Notes: generated from the letters alone by a model not told the origin. DNA of 64,000 nucleotides from Paenibacillus cymbidii (GCF_004764705.1 NZ_SHLX01000026.1:1-64000), one strand, 5' to 3'; counted from the first letter of the stretch, positions 51,758-60,817 are shown. Numbers and translations: made by a program.

Positions 51758-53206
51758 ATGGAATTGACGCCCGTTCTGGACGAACGGTCCGGCACGCCGC
51801 TGTACGAACAAATTTACGCCTACATCCGCGCGGAAATCGTTGCCGGCCGCATCGCGCCGGATGCCAAACTGCCTTCCATCCGCCGGCTGTCGGTATACCT
51901 CGGCTTGAGCCGGACGCCGGTGGAGCTCGCTTACCAGCAGCTGCTGGCCGAAGGCTATCTGACCAGCAAGCCGCGCAGCGGGCTGTTCGTGGCGCCGCTG
52001 GGGCAGCCTGCCTGGAGCCCGCGCTCGCCGCGGCAGGAACCGACCGCGATCGAAGGCGCCGCCGCAGGCGCAAGCCCCGGCGCAGCCAGCTGCAACGCGC
52101 CGCCCGTCCGCCTTGATTTCGGCTACGGTCATACCGATCTCGAGCATTTCCCGTTCGCCAAGTGGCGCCGGCTTATGAACGAAAGCTTCCTCGCCTCGAA
52201 CCGCCGCCTGTTCCGCTACGGCGACTTGCAAGGCGAACCCGAGCTGCGCGCCGAAATCGCCGCCTATCTGCACCAGGTGCGCGGCGTCCGCTGCACGCCC
52301 GAGCAGATCGTCGTCGGCGCCGGCACCTACCATTCGCTCGACCTGTTGTGCCAGCTGCTGAAGCCGGCCGTGAGCCGCATCGCCTCCGAAGCGGCGGTCA
52401 ACGACGGCGTGCGCGCGGCGTTCGAGCAGCATCGATTCGCGATGGCGCCGATTCCGCTCGCTTCGGACGGCATCGAAACGGCCCGACTTGCCGATACCGA
52501 TGCGCAGGCCGTCTACGTTACGCCATCGCACCAATTCCCGTACGGCATGGTGCTTTCCATCGGCAAACGGTACGAGCTGCTCAATTGGGCGGCGCGAACG
52601 GGCGGCATCGTTATCGAAAACGACTATGACGGCGAATTCCGCTACTACGGCAAACCGGTGCCGTCGCTGCAGGGACTCGATCCGAGCGGCGAACGGGTCG
52701 TCTACGTCGGTACGTTCTCCAAGGCGCTGACGCCATCGTTCCGCATCAGCTACCTCGTGCTGCCCGCGCCGTTGCTCGCCCGCTTTTGCGATGGCCGCCA
52801 CAGCTACGATCAGCTGGCGTCGCCAATTTTGCAGCATACGCTGCACCTGTTCATGCGCTCCGGCGGCTTCGAGCGGCACATGCGCAAAATGCGCACCCTG
52901 TACGAAAAAAAACACGGCCTGCTGCTGCACGCCGTCAAAACGCATCTGGGAAGCCGGGCAACCGTCATCGGCGACGGGTCGGGGCTGCACATCCTGCTGC
53001 GGATCAGCGGTCCGCTGTGCGAAGGGCAACTCATCGAACGGGCGGCGGCGATCGGCATCCGCGTTTATCCGGTGTCGACTTACGAGCTGGAGGCGGAGAA
53101 AGCTCCTTCCTCCACCGTCATGCTCGGCTTTGGCGGCGTCGCCTCGGAGCAAATCGACAGCGGCATAGCGGAGCTGAGCCGGGTTTGGCCGGGAATGGCG
53201 AAATAG
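51758..53206 (+). CDS. MocR/GntR-family transcriptional regulator with aminotransferase domain
   Basis: 482 residues. GntR winged helix at 1-75 (GTPLYEQIYAYIRAEIVAGR, KLPSIRRLSVYLGLSRTPVE, AYQQLLAEGYLTSKPRSGLF), an Ala/Pro/Gly-rich linker, then a fold-type I aminotransferase domain with VTPSHQFPYGMVLSIGKRYE, IENDYDGEFRYYG and the PLP lysine in GTFSKALTPSFR. MocR proteins sense PLP or a PLP-amino acid adduct and typically regulate the divergent gene, here the PurM-like/HisC-like pair. Its last codons ATGGCGAAATAG lie inside the first unit of repeat copy C, which supplies the TAG stop. Confidence 0.9.
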   Translation: MELTPVLDERSGTPLYEQIYAYIRAEIVAGRIAPDAKLPSIRRLSVYLGLSRTPVELAYQQLLAEGYLTSKPRSGLFVAPLGQPAWSPRSPRQEPTAIEGAAAGASPGAASCNAPPVRLDFGYGHTDLEHFPFAKWRRLMNESFLASNRRLFRYGDLQGEPELRAEIAAYLHQVRGVRCTPEQIVVGAGTYHSLDLLCQLLKPAVSRIASEAAVNDGVRAAFEQHRFAMAPIPLASDGIETARLADTDAQAVYVTPSHQFPYGMVLSIGKRYELLNWAARTGGIVIENDYDGEFRYYGKPVPSLQGLDPSGERVVYVGTFSKALTPSFRISYLVLPAPLLARFCDGRHSYDQLASPILQHTLHLFMRSGGFERHMRKMRTLYEKKHGLLLHAVKTHLGSRATVIGDGSGLHILLRISGPLCEGQLIERAAAIGIRVYPVSTYELEAEKAPSSTVMLGFGGVASEQIDSGIAELSRVWPGMAK

Positions 53207-53393
53207 GCCATCTTTTATGACCTATTTCGCCAAAAAGGGGCTCTCGCCAAGAAATAGCCAGTGATTTCGCTGGCTATTCGTGAACATTTGCCCGGATTGA
53301 GGCCGTTTGGTTCAAATAGCCAGTGTTTTCGCTGGTTATTTTCGATGAGGGGGCCCAAAGGAAGCAAATAAGCCACTCTCCATGGCCTATTTC
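53201..53393. repeat. Four-hairpin intergenic repeat, copy C
   Basis: Units at 53201-53229 (AAATAGG.../CCTATTT), 53252-53278 (AAATAGCCAG/CTGGCTATT), 53314-53341 (AAATAGCCAG/CTGGTTATTTT) and 53366-53393 (AAATAAGCCA...GGCCTATTT). The unit order is the same as in copies A, B and D. The first AAATAG contains the stop codon of the MocR gene. The far end lies ~50 bases before the -35 of the AraC gene's promoter. Confidence 0.85.
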
Positions 53394-53440
53394 TCCTTGG
53401 GTATGCGATCCAACGCCACGCCGCCGCTACCGCCCGCCTT

Positions 53441-53469
53441 TTGCCGGAAAAGCGCCGCAAGTCTATAAT
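53441..53469 (+). promoter_or_regulatory. Promoter of the AraC-type gene
   Basis: TTGCCG (53441-53446), 17-base spacer, TATAAT (53464-53469), ending 35 bases before the probable start codon at 53505. Confidence 0.75.
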
Positions 53470-53504
53470 AAGGACAACGCGTTATCGCCAGGAGAGTGGC
53501 CGCA

Positions 53505-54371
53505 TTGACGAAGGAACTGGAGCCGGACCTCGCCGCGCTCGCCCCGCAGGAGACGATCGAACGGCTGCGGGACTACCATTTTGCCCCGTATATTACGCTT
53601 GCCCATATTTTCAACGCGCCGCGCGGCTGGGGCTTCGACAACCGGGTGCTGAAGCAATACGCGCTGAATTACGTGCTGGACGGCGAAGGCGAGTTCGTCG
53701 TCGAAGGCCGGTCTTACCGCTGCGCCAAAGGCGACATCGTGCTGTACCGCCCTTACGAACGGCATTCGATCCGCACGATCGAGGACCGCGACTTCCTGTC
53801 GATCACCGTCGTGTTTCATTTTACCGATACGCAGGTGCCGCTGGAGGAGCTGTTCGCGGGGGCGCATCACTTCGGCAATTATGCGAACCATGCCGTTTCG
53901 CATCGGCTGGCCGAGCTTGTCGCCAAGTATCACTTGCCCGGGCTGCGCAACCAGCTCGCCTGCCAGGGGCTGCTGCTGCACATTTTGTCGGAGCTGGCAA
54001 GCCGCACAGCGCCGGAATCGGCGCCGGCCGCAAGCCAATCGAAAACGATCGCCCGCATCGTGCAAATTCGCAACCATTTGCTCGCCAATCCGCAGCGGGA
54101 GCTCGTTCCCGCTGAACTGGAGCGCATGTCCGGACTTTCGTGGAACTACATCATTGCCCGGTTCAAGTCGACGTTCGACCTGACGCCGCACCAGTTCCTG
54201 ATTCACGCCCGGATTACCAAAGCGAAGGAGCTGGCGCTGCAATCGAACTTGTCGTTCGGCGAAATAGCGGCCCGGGTCGGCTACGGCGACGTGCATGCGT
54301 TCGGCAAAATGTTCAAGAAAAAAACGGGCATGAGCCTGACCCAGTTCTGCGCGTCGGTTTACGAGATCTGA
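53505..54371 (+). CDS. AraC-family regulator with cupin sensor
   Basis: 288 residues from a TTG at 53505, ten bases after AGGAG; a GTG at 53496 is too close to the ribosome site. N-terminal cupin (ALNYVLDGEGEFVVEGRSYR, KGDIVLYRPYERHSI), a helical linker, then AraC helix-turn-helix (SGLSWNYIIARFKSTFDLTP, ARVGYGDVHAFGKMFKKKTG). Cupin-AraC proteins bind a small sugar and switch on neighbouring carbohydrate genes; the minus-strand carbohydrate enzymes downstream are candidate targets. Confidence 0.88.
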   Translation: MTKELEPDLAALAPQETIERLRDYHFAPYITLAHIFNAPRGWGFDNRVLKQYALNYVLDGEGEFVVEGRSYRCAKGDIVLYRPYERHSIRTIEDRDFLSITVVFHFTDTQVPLEELFAGAHHFGNYANHAVSHRLAELVAKYHLPGLRNQLACQGLLLHILSELASRTAPESAPAASQSKTIARIVQIRNHLLANPQRELVPAELERMSGLSWNYIIARFKSTFDLTPHQFLIHARITKAKELALQSNLSFGEIAARVGYGDVHAFGKMFKKKTGMSLTQFCASVYEI

Positions 54372-54378
54372 ACGCGGA

Positions 54379-54420
54379 CAAGGGGCCGAGCGGAACATCG
54401 CCGCCAGGCCCCTTGCCTTT
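54379..54420 (+). terminator. Terminator of the AraC-type gene
   Basis: CAAGGGGCC (54379-54387) pairs with GGCCCCTTG (54407-54415) and is followed by CCTTTCCTT. The loop contains a short GCGG/CCGC stem. Confidence 0.75.
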
Positions 54421-54428
54421 CCTTGCCG

Positions 54429-55268
54429 TCACAGCTTCTGCAGCTTCGACGGGTTGTTGATTTTGTACGGTACGGGATGGTTCGTCAGCTTCTTGGCGGC
54501 AATTTTCGCTTCGAACGCGAGCTTGTCGCCGACCGCCAGCTCCAGCTTCTTCAGCGTGGCGCTGTGGCTTGACCAGGCGGCGCCGACGTCCGTTTCCGGT
54601 TCCTCGATGCGCACCGCTTCGTAAATCACGACTTCGTCGTCCGTTTCCGTAAAATGATTCGGCACCATCGCAAACCCTTGCACGGTGGCGGTCATTTTCA
54701 CTTTGTCCTCGGGCAGTTGAAGCTTCGTCTTCTTCGGCTTGCCTTTCGTTTTGCCCGCGTCCGCATCCGCTGCCGACGAAGTCGGAGCCGCCGCGGAAGG
54801 CTTCCGCAACTCGACCTCGTCCGCCGCTGCAGCCGGCAACGCCGCTTCCTCGGCCTGTTCCGAAGCCGCGTCCGCATTGTCCTCGGCAATCGCCTCGGCC
54901 AGCGCCTCCGCCTGTTCGGCTTGTTCGCTCTGCGCTCCGGGCCGCTCCGCTTCCGCTTCCTCGGCATCCGCCGGCTTCTCGGCCGCCGACGCAAGCCGCT
55001 GGCTGTACCCCGCCGCCTGCATTTCCCTCAGAAACGACGGATGGATGCAATGCTTCTGGTCATTGTCGAACGCGATGACCGCCGTAATCGCGTCCACGTA
55101 GCCAACCACCTGGCAAGCCAGATTCAAGCCGCCGCCTTTATAGGCGAACGATTTCGTTTTGACCGCTTTCTCCGACAGCAGTCCCCATGCCTTGCATTTG
55201 TCGAGCTGCTCCGTTTCGTTTTCGAAAGGGACGTATTCGCTCGGTTCGATTACGAACGCATGTGCCAT
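54429..55268 (-). CDS. Unknown two-part protein with Ala/Glu-rich linker
   Basis: 279 residues. Not recognised. The N-terminal part (1-90) is soluble and ordered (VIEPSEYVPFENETEQLDKC, GLNLACQVVGYVDAITAVIA). Residues ~95-175 are a low-complexity Ala/Glu/Gln stretch ending in basic KTKGKPKKTK. The C-terminal ~100 residues (QGFAMVPNHFTETDDEVVIY, LELAVGDKLAFEAKIAAKKL, PYKINNPSKLQKL) have the alternating pattern of a small beta-barrel, possibly OB-like. The acidic linker and basic patch may bind protein or nucleic acid (inference). It stands alone, convergent with the AraC gene. Confidence 0.7.
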   Translation of the reverse strand: MAHAFVIEPSEYVPFENETEQLDKCKAWGLLSEKAVKTKSFAYKGGGLNLACQVVGYVDAITAVIAFDNDQKHCIHPSFLREMQAAGYSQRLASAAEKPADAEEAEAERPGAQSEQAEQAEALAEAIAEDNADAASEQAEEAALPAAAADEVELRKPSAAAPTSSAADADAGKTKGKPKKTKLQLPEDKVKMTATVQGFAMVPNHFTETDDEVVIYEAVRIEEPETDVGAAWSSHSATLKKLELAVGDKLAFEAKIAAKKLTNHPVPYKINNPSKLQKL

Positions 55269-55359
55269 CGCTTCCCCGCCTTTCTTGTCCTACGCACCAT
55301 TTTATCACTTCTTGCGGTGCGTTGCGACAGCGGGCTATCGGGCGGAGGAACCGGTCGGA

Positions 55360-57408
55360 TCAACGCGGCCGTTTCCCTTCGACGAACGTTTCGCCGTAGT
55401 GATCGGAAATGCGCAGGTAGCTTTCGGCCGCCGCTCCGTTGCCCCAGTCGAAAATCGTAAACTCGCCCATGTAGTCGTCTTCTGCGCGCGTCCTGCCGCC
55501 ATGGCCGTAATTTTCCATCATGAAGCCGTAGTCCCGTTCGCCGAAAAACGGCCACGCCGCTTCCCAGCGCGTCTTGACCGCCGCGTTCTCCGGGCAATAC
55601 ATCAGGGCAAACGAAGCGTACAACGCCGCAAGCCCGCGCTGCACGTACTCCTCTTCGCCAAGCTCCTGTCCGTAACGGATAATCGTTTCGGCGAACAGGC
55701 TTTGCCGCGCGTCGTTCCATTCGCCGTCGGCGTTCATGACGCCGAAGCCGCCAAGCGCCGGCACGAATATATATGGCGGCTGCCACGACGCCTGTGTCAT
55801 CAGCAGTTCGTCCAGCACGCGCCTGCCAAGCTGCAGCCAAGCCGCATCGCCCGTCTCGCGATAACATTCGAGCAGCGCCTCCGTCGTCCAGAACATGGAG
55901 AAATTGCACTGTTTGTACATGTTGTTGCGTTCCGCCTTGCGCCCGAGCAGCAAGTCGTGGCCATACCGGCAGCACGAATAATACGTTTCAAAATCTTCCC
56001 AGCGGCCGGTCGGCACGACGAACGCGGCAACCGCCGCCATCGCGCGCAGCGCGGCATCCCGGTAGCGCGTTTCGCCGGTCAGGCCGTGCAGCATGAGCAG
56101 AAACGTAACCGACATCGACGTTTCCGGCGAATCGTCGAGATCGCCTTTCGGAGCCAATGTGTCAGGATCGAGCCAGCCGGGGAAAAAGCCTTGCTCGTCC
56201 TGCACGGCAAGCAGCGATTCCGCATAACGGACCGCGTAGGCAAGCAGCCGTTCGTCCCGCTCCAGCTCCTCGTACCAGCGCAGCATCAACAGGCACGTCC
56301 AGCTCATGTCGAGCAGGTGCAGCGGCGCTTTTTTCACGTCCCAGGTGAACGGATTGCGGTTCGAGTTGCCCCAGTAGCGGGTGTCCCAGCCTTTGGATCG
56401 GTTGAGCGTACGGCCATCCGTCTCGATCGTTTCCATCTCCGCGGCGATTACCGAAGGAAACAGCCCGTTCGTCTGCGGCGCCGCCAGCGCCAGCTCCTTC
56501 GCCATCAGCGCCCGCTGCACGCAAGCGTCGTTGCCGGTGCGTTTGCCGTAGCGGTACAACCCCGAAGCCGAACGCAACGAACTGAACCACGCCTGGTTCC
56601 AGATCGAGCGGAATTCCCGCTCGTTGACCGGCCCGGGATAATTCGGGCTTTGCGTCACGTTGACGATGAATACCGGCGCGCCTACCGTACGACCGTCCAG
56701 CTCGAATTGCTGCCAGACGGCCTCGCCCCAGCCGTCGAACGCCCAAGTGTACGCATGCCGCGCGTACGCTTCGAGCGGGCCGCGCAGCGGCTCGCCGGCT
56801 GCGAACAATGCGCGTCCCCAGCCGTCCCACAGGAACGACAGCACGCGTCGCCACGGATTGGCGATCGCCTTCGCGTCTTCGCCGGCGAACAGGTAGAAGC
56901 CGAACGTCAGCCGCCCCGCCGGAAAAATCGCGCCCTCGCGCCGCTCGAACAGCACATGCTCCTTCACCGCGGTTGCGGTCATACCAAGCGTAAGCTCGTT
57001 GTTCGGCGCATCCAGGTCCATGTACCAGCGCGGCGCGTCGGCGGCGCCGGACGCGGACTGCGCCGGCATCGCCGCCAGCGCTTCCGGGTCGGGCACAACC
57101 GTCAGCAGCCGGCTGCCGTCGTGGACGATCAGCGCTGGCGACCGGAACGCATGCTGGTCGATGACATGGGCGTCGGTCGGCGCCAGATGCGGCGCCCAAT
57201 GAAACGTCGGCGCAAACGCCGGCCGGATCGCGACGCGCCAGTCGTCCTGCGGCGTATCCGCCGGCAAGTCGAACGACAGCGACACATGCGCCGCGTCCGG
57301 CTGCGGGTACGTCACGGCGATGGCCGGTTCCTGCCCGCCGAGACGGCTGCAGCGAATCGAGCCAATATACCGCTGCAGCGGCCGCTCCAGCTTGATCGAT
57401 AGTTCCAT
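55360..57408 (-). CDS. Large putative (alpha/alpha)6-barrel carbohydrate-active enzyme
   Basis: 682 residues, no signal peptide; AAGGGGG before the ATG. The N-terminal ~230 residues are beta-rich (substrate-binding sandwich); then a helical toroid with repeats such as YARHAYTWAFDGWGEAVWQQ, MSWTCLLMLRWYEELERDER, CRYGHDLLLGRKAERNNMYK and MENYGHGGRTRAEDDYMGEF. The Trp/Tyr-rich turns fit a glycoside hydrolase or polysaccharide lyase. Family not recognised. It starts 51 bases after the heparinase-like gene and is probably co-transcribed with it. Confidence 0.65.
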   Translation of the reverse strand: MELSIKLERPLQRYIGSIRCSRLGGQEPAIAVTYPQPDAAHVSLSFDLPADTPQDDWRVAIRPAFAPTFHWAPHLAPTDAHVIDQHAFRSPALIVHDGSRLLTVVPDPEALAAMPAQSASGAADAPRWYMDLDAPNNELTLGMTATAVKEHVLFERREGAIFPAGRLTFGFYLFAGEDAKAIANPWRRVLSFLWDGWGRALFAAGEPLRGPLEAYARHAYTWAFDGWGEAVWQQFELDGRTVGAPVFIVNVTQSPNYPGPVNEREFRSIWNQAWFSSLRSASGLYRYGKRTGNDACVQRALMAKELALAAPQTNGLFPSVIAAEMETIETDGRTLNRSKGWDTRYWGNSNRNPFTWDVKKAPLHLLDMSWTCLLMLRWYEELERDERLLAYAVRYAESLLAVQDEQGFFPGWLDPDTLAPKGDLDDSPETSMSVTFLLMLHGLTGETRYRDAALRAMAAVAAFVVPTGRWEDFETYYSCCRYGHDLLLGRKAERNNMYKQCNFSMFWTTEALLECYRETGDAAWLQLGRRVLDELLMTQASWQPPYIFVPALGGFGVMNADGEWNDARQSLFAETIIRYGQELGEEEYVQRGLAALYASFALMYCPENAAVKTRWEAAWPFFGERDYGFMMENYGHGGRTRAEDDYMGEFTIFDWGNGAAAESYLRISDHYGETFVEGKRPR

Positions 57409-57459
57409 ACTTGAATCCCCCTTCGCCTAATCCGTGCCTTGTGACGATCGAGCCGGCAG

Positions 57460-59340
57460 CTACCGTTCCAGCGTTACGGCGATGCGGCGGCTTCCGCCGG
57501 ACACCGGGGTTCGCTCCTCCAGCACGATGCGGTACATGCTGTCGCCCCAATTGCGGCGCAGCCGGCTTTCCATCCATTCGACCGGCTCGATCCTCGCCGA
57601 AAGCGACTTGCCATCGTAGTGAATTCGCGCAGTGCGATCGGGCGCGTAACGCAGCCGGACGATCCCTTCGCCGGCCAGCTCCGGCATACAAGGCGTCATC
57701 AGGCTGTAAAAGACGCCGGCCGGCTCGCCCGCAAGCGTAAACTCGTCGGCTACCTCCACGGCCGCTTCCGGTACGCGCACGAGCCGAACCGTACGCCTCC
57801 AGGCGCCGATACCGGCTTCCGCGGGATACGCCGCCGCAATGTCGAACGCGGCTTCGGCCCTTTCTTCGCCGCTGCGGAATTCGGCGCGCTTGGCGCGGAA
57901 CGACGCTCCCGCCGCCTGCATGACGCCGCGCACCGTCGGCAAATTATGGTACTGCGACTGCATGTACCAGATGCCGTACCGGTCCGCGCCGAACGTTTGG
58001 CGGTTGTATTCCTCCGTTCCGAGATCGATCAGCAGCGGCAGCCCGTCGGCGAACACGACGAAGCTTCCGACATCGTTGTGGTTGTGCGACTCGGCGTTGT
58101 GGCCGCCTTTGGCCGCCACGAACAGGCCCGCCTCCGTCCCCTCCCGCTCGCGCGCCGTCATCACGTGCGTTTCCCCGAGCCACGCTTCGCGCACATACGG
58201 TGCGAGCAGCGCATGCGCCAGCCGCTCGCGCTCATGAAACAAATCGCGCAAGTATCCATACATGCCGAACCAGATATGGATGCGCGGGGGACCGCTTTTG
58301 GGCCGGCTGGCGCCGAGCCGCTTCAAGCTTTCGTCATTCGTGCGCACGCCGTATTGATAGACGACGTCGCCCCCCGGATCGGCTTTGGCGTCGCAATCGG
58401 CGAACGGCACATAGAAGGGGCCGTGAATATGCACCTTGTACAAATAGGCGCCGATATCCCGCACGATCGGTTCGGCGAACGCGTCGATCCGGCCTTCGGA
58501 GGCAAGAAGCAGCAGCTCCAGGCAATCGAGCAGCCCGCCGCCCGAAGAGCTCCAGTAAGACGGTCCTTCGTCGCAGCAGCCGTCGGCCGGGTACGTGCGG
58601 ACGAACGCGTCCAGGCTGCGCAATATTTTGCGGATGCCGGCTTCCCTGGTCCCGGAGTCCGTCTCCAGCAGCAGAAAAGCGGTCAGCGCCGCCCCGTTGC
58701 ACCACGGGTTCCAGTTGTTGACGCGCACCCCTTCGAGAAAACCCATCCACCAGTAATCGTCGCGGGCCAAATACGGCAGCAGCAGCCTGCCGCGCACCTC
58801 GCGGACGATGCGTTCGCCGATGCGCATGCTGATCGCGTCGAAGCGGCTTCCGAGCAAGTAACGCACCCAAACGAGCAGCTTGGCCGTTTCCGCCGTAATC
58901 AGCTCGACCATATGGTCCGACTCGTCCGGCAAACATTCGTCCATGTTCACCTTCCAGTGCAGCCGGTGCAGCGGGGGCGTCCACGTCGTTTCTTCGCAGA
59001 TGGCGTATACGCCGTTCATGATTGGGTCGAGGAACCGTCCTTCGTTCTCCATGCATTCGGCGATCGTCAGAATGCCGAGCGCGCTGCGCCGCTCGAAGAC
59101 GGCATTCGAACGTGTGCCGATGTCCCCGGTACGCCAAAAGTCCATGTAGTCGGACACTTTGATTGCCGGCCAGGCAAAATCCTTGTAAGTTTCGGCCAGC
59201 TCGATCCAGGTGCGCCGCGATTCGGGCAGCAGCGATTCCCACGCCTGCCGGTCGTCGATTTTCGGAATCGGGGCAAAGGTGTCGACGCCTTGCAGCAGCT
59301 CGCCCAGCCGCGGATTCGTTCCGAACCGTTCGTACAGCAT
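57460..59340 (-). CDS. Heparinase II/III-like polysaccharide lyase
   Basis: 626 residues from the ATG at 59340 (AAAGGAGGG twelve bases before). N-terminal (alpha/alpha) toroid with WTPPLHRLHWKVNMDECLPD, YLARDDYWWMGFLEGVRVNN and DEGPSYWSSSGGGLLDCLEL. The C-terminal beta domain has HNAESHNHNDVGSFVVFADG followed by LPLLIDLGTEEYNRQ, the signature of the heparinase II/III-like fold; its His and Tyr residues are the usual catalytic candidates. No signal peptide, so it likely acts on imported oligosaccharides. Upstream lies repeat copy D. Confidence 0.85.
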   Translation of the reverse strand: MLYERFGTNPRLGELLQGVDTFAPIPKIDDRQAWESLLPESRRTWIELAETYKDFAWPAIKVSDYMDFWRTGDIGTRSNAVFERRSALGILTIAECMENEGRFLDPIMNGVYAICEETTWTPPLHRLHWKVNMDECLPDESDHMVELITAETAKLLVWVRYLLGSRFDAISMRIGERIVREVRGRLLLPYLARDDYWWMGFLEGVRVNNWNPWCNGAALTAFLLLETDSGTREAGIRKILRSLDAFVRTYPADGCCDEGPSYWSSSGGGLLDCLELLLLASEGRIDAFAEPIVRDIGAYLYKVHIHGPFYVPFADCDAKADPGGDVVYQYGVRTNDESLKRLGASRPKSGPPRIHIWFGMYGYLRDLFHERERLAHALLAPYVREAWLGETHVMTAREREGTEAGLFVAAKGGHNAESHNHNDVGSFVVFADGLPLLIDLGTEEYNRQTFGADRYGIWYMQSQYHNLPTVRGVMQAAGASFRAKRAEFRSGEERAEAAFDIAAAYPAEAGIGAWRRTVRLVRVPEAAVEVADEFTLAGEPAGVFYSLMTPCMPELAGEGIVRLRYAPDRTARIHYDGKSLSARIEPVEWMESRLRRNWGDSMYRIVLEERTPVSGGSRRIAVTLER

Positions 59341-59393
59341 GATAAATCGTTCCCTCCTTTCGCCATCGGTCTGCTCAAAATGGCCAGACCTCG

Positions 59394-59585
59394 AAAATAA
59401 GCCATGTTTCATTGGCTATTTCGACAATTGTTGCCGTCTTGAAAAAATAGCCAGTGATTTCACTGGCTATTCGGCAGAAAAGCTCGTTTGAGCAGTTATT
59501 TGGTTCAAATAGCCAGCGTATTCGCTGGCTATTTACGTTGAGGCCGTAAAATCCGGCCAATAGGCCATTTTTTACGGGCTATTTT
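59394..59585. repeat. Four-hairpin intergenic repeat, copy D
   Basis: Units at 59394-59422 (AAATAAGCCA/TTGGCTATTT), 59445-59471 (AAATAGCCAGTG/CACTGGCTATT), 59507-59534 (AAATAGCCAGCG/CGCTGGCTATTT, loop TATT) and 59559-59585 (AATAGGCC...GGGCTATTTT). Unit 3 keeps a compensatory pair change relative to copy B (GTG/CAC to GCG/CGC). It lies 37 bases after the esterase-like gene's stop (minus strand) and upstream of the heparinase-like gene, i.e. within what would otherwise be one operon. Confidence 0.85.
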
Positions 59586-59622
59586 GCTGAACGGCCCAAG
59601 AGGCCCGCTCCGCCGGCCCGCT

Positions 59623-60654
59623 TCAAGTCAGCTGCAGCTCGCGCGCCAGAAAATCGTACGCCACCGCTCCGCTGATGCGGTGATCCCCGGCGAACACGTC
59701 GCGCTCCAGCTTCTCCTCCGCGCCGAGCAGCGCATACGCGGAAGCCAGTTGGTCCAATGCGGCCAGCGTCGCGTCGATCGGGAAAATCGGATCCTCCGTG
59801 CCGGCTTCGACAAGCAGCGGCCGCGGCGCGATCAGGCAGGCGATGTCCGGCAGTTCGGCATGGCGCTGCAAGCCCGGCACATAGTTGTCGATGCAGTGGT
59901 GCATCGCAAGAATGCTGCTTGCGAACGTGTTGATGTAGCCGCTGACGACAGCCGCTCGGACCCGTTCGTCGAGCGCCGCTGCAAACGTGACGACAAGGCC
60001 GCCGCCGGAAATGCCCATCGCGCCGATCCGCAGCGCGTCGACGTCTTCGCGCGACGACGCGTAATCGATCGCCCGGATCGTTTCGTACACGCGGTGCCCG
60101 GCCATCGTCTGGCCGAACTGCAGCAGGTGCGCGGAAATTTCGTGGCACGAGCTGTACGTATCTTTCCGCTGCGCCTCCTGCAGCCGCCGGTCGCCGAAGC
60201 CGAGCAGCTCCGGCACGATGACGACGAAGCCGCGCTTCGCCAGCCGGACGGCAAACTGATGCTGGTAGCCGGGGTCCGTCTGCACGCTTCCATCCTTGTT
60301 CAGGCCGACGATTTCCTTGCTGCCGTAGCCGTGCCCGTGACAGGCGACGACCGCGGGACGCCGGGCGTTCTCCCCCGGCTGCCGCTCCGGCTCGAGCACA
60401 TAAACCGGCATCTCCAGGCCGGGGTAAGTCGTAATGACGACTCTCTTGCGCACGTAGCCGTCGCAAGCGACCGCCTCGATTTCGCGTGCGGCAAGCGGCG
60501 CCGGCTCAACCGGGAAGCCGCCGAGGTCGGCGGCGAATTGCGGCAGCAGTTCCTGCCGCCAGGCGCGCCATTCCTCGACGCTGCGCGCGCCGAAACGGAA
60601 CTTCGGCGTCGTGTGCCGGATCATCGCTTGCAAATAGTTGTCGGGTGCCCACAT
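59623..60654 (-). CDS. Alpha/beta-hydrolase, acetyl-xylan-esterase-like
   Basis: 343 residues from the ATG at 60654 with GGTGA in front; an ATG at 60708 is possible but has no site. Motifs: PAVVACHGHGYGSKEIVGLN (oxyanion loop), MGISGGGLVVTFAAALDERV with the nucleophile serine in GISGGG, then LLVEAGTEDPIFPIDA with the acid Asp and AGDHRISGA with the catalytic His. This is the Abhydrolase_7/acetyl-xylan-esterase-like group; deacetylation of an oligosaccharide fits the neighbouring lyase and glycosidase genes. Confidence 0.8.
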   Translation of the reverse strand: MWAPDNYLQAMIRHTTPKFRFGARSVEEWRAWRQELLPQFAADLGGFPVEPAPLAAREIEAVACDGYVRKRVVITTYPGLEMPVYVLEPERQPGENARRPAVVACHGHGYGSKEIVGLNKDGSVQTDPGYQHQFAVRLAKRGFVVIVPELLGFGDRRLQEAQRKDTYSSCHEISAHLLQFGQTMAGHRVYETIRAIDYASSREDVDALRIGAMGISGGGLVVTFAAALDERVRAAVVSGYINTFASSILAMHHCIDNYVPGLQRHAELPDIACLIAPRPLLVEAGTEDPIFPIDATLAALDQLASAYALLGAEEKLERDVFAGDHRISGAVAYDFLARELQLT

Positions 60655-60817
60655 TACGTTCACCGTTCCTCGCCTGTTGTTTGGTGTTCCCACATCATCC
60701 CTTTTCATAATCGGCTATCGCCGCCCCCGATGCAATAGAAGAATAATGACTAGCTTTATCTTTTTATATCCAGTTCCGCATCGAACGCAAGAAGAAACGC
60801 CTTGCGGGGCCCAAAAC

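Noticed and set aside
57619..59400. 593-codon open frame on the plus strand
   Set aside because: Antisense to the heparinase-like gene, without motifs or a start context.
59375..59560. Short protein frames running through the hairpin repeats
   Set aside because: They have no ribosome sites, differ between copies in frame and length, and the conserved feature is base pairing rather than codons.
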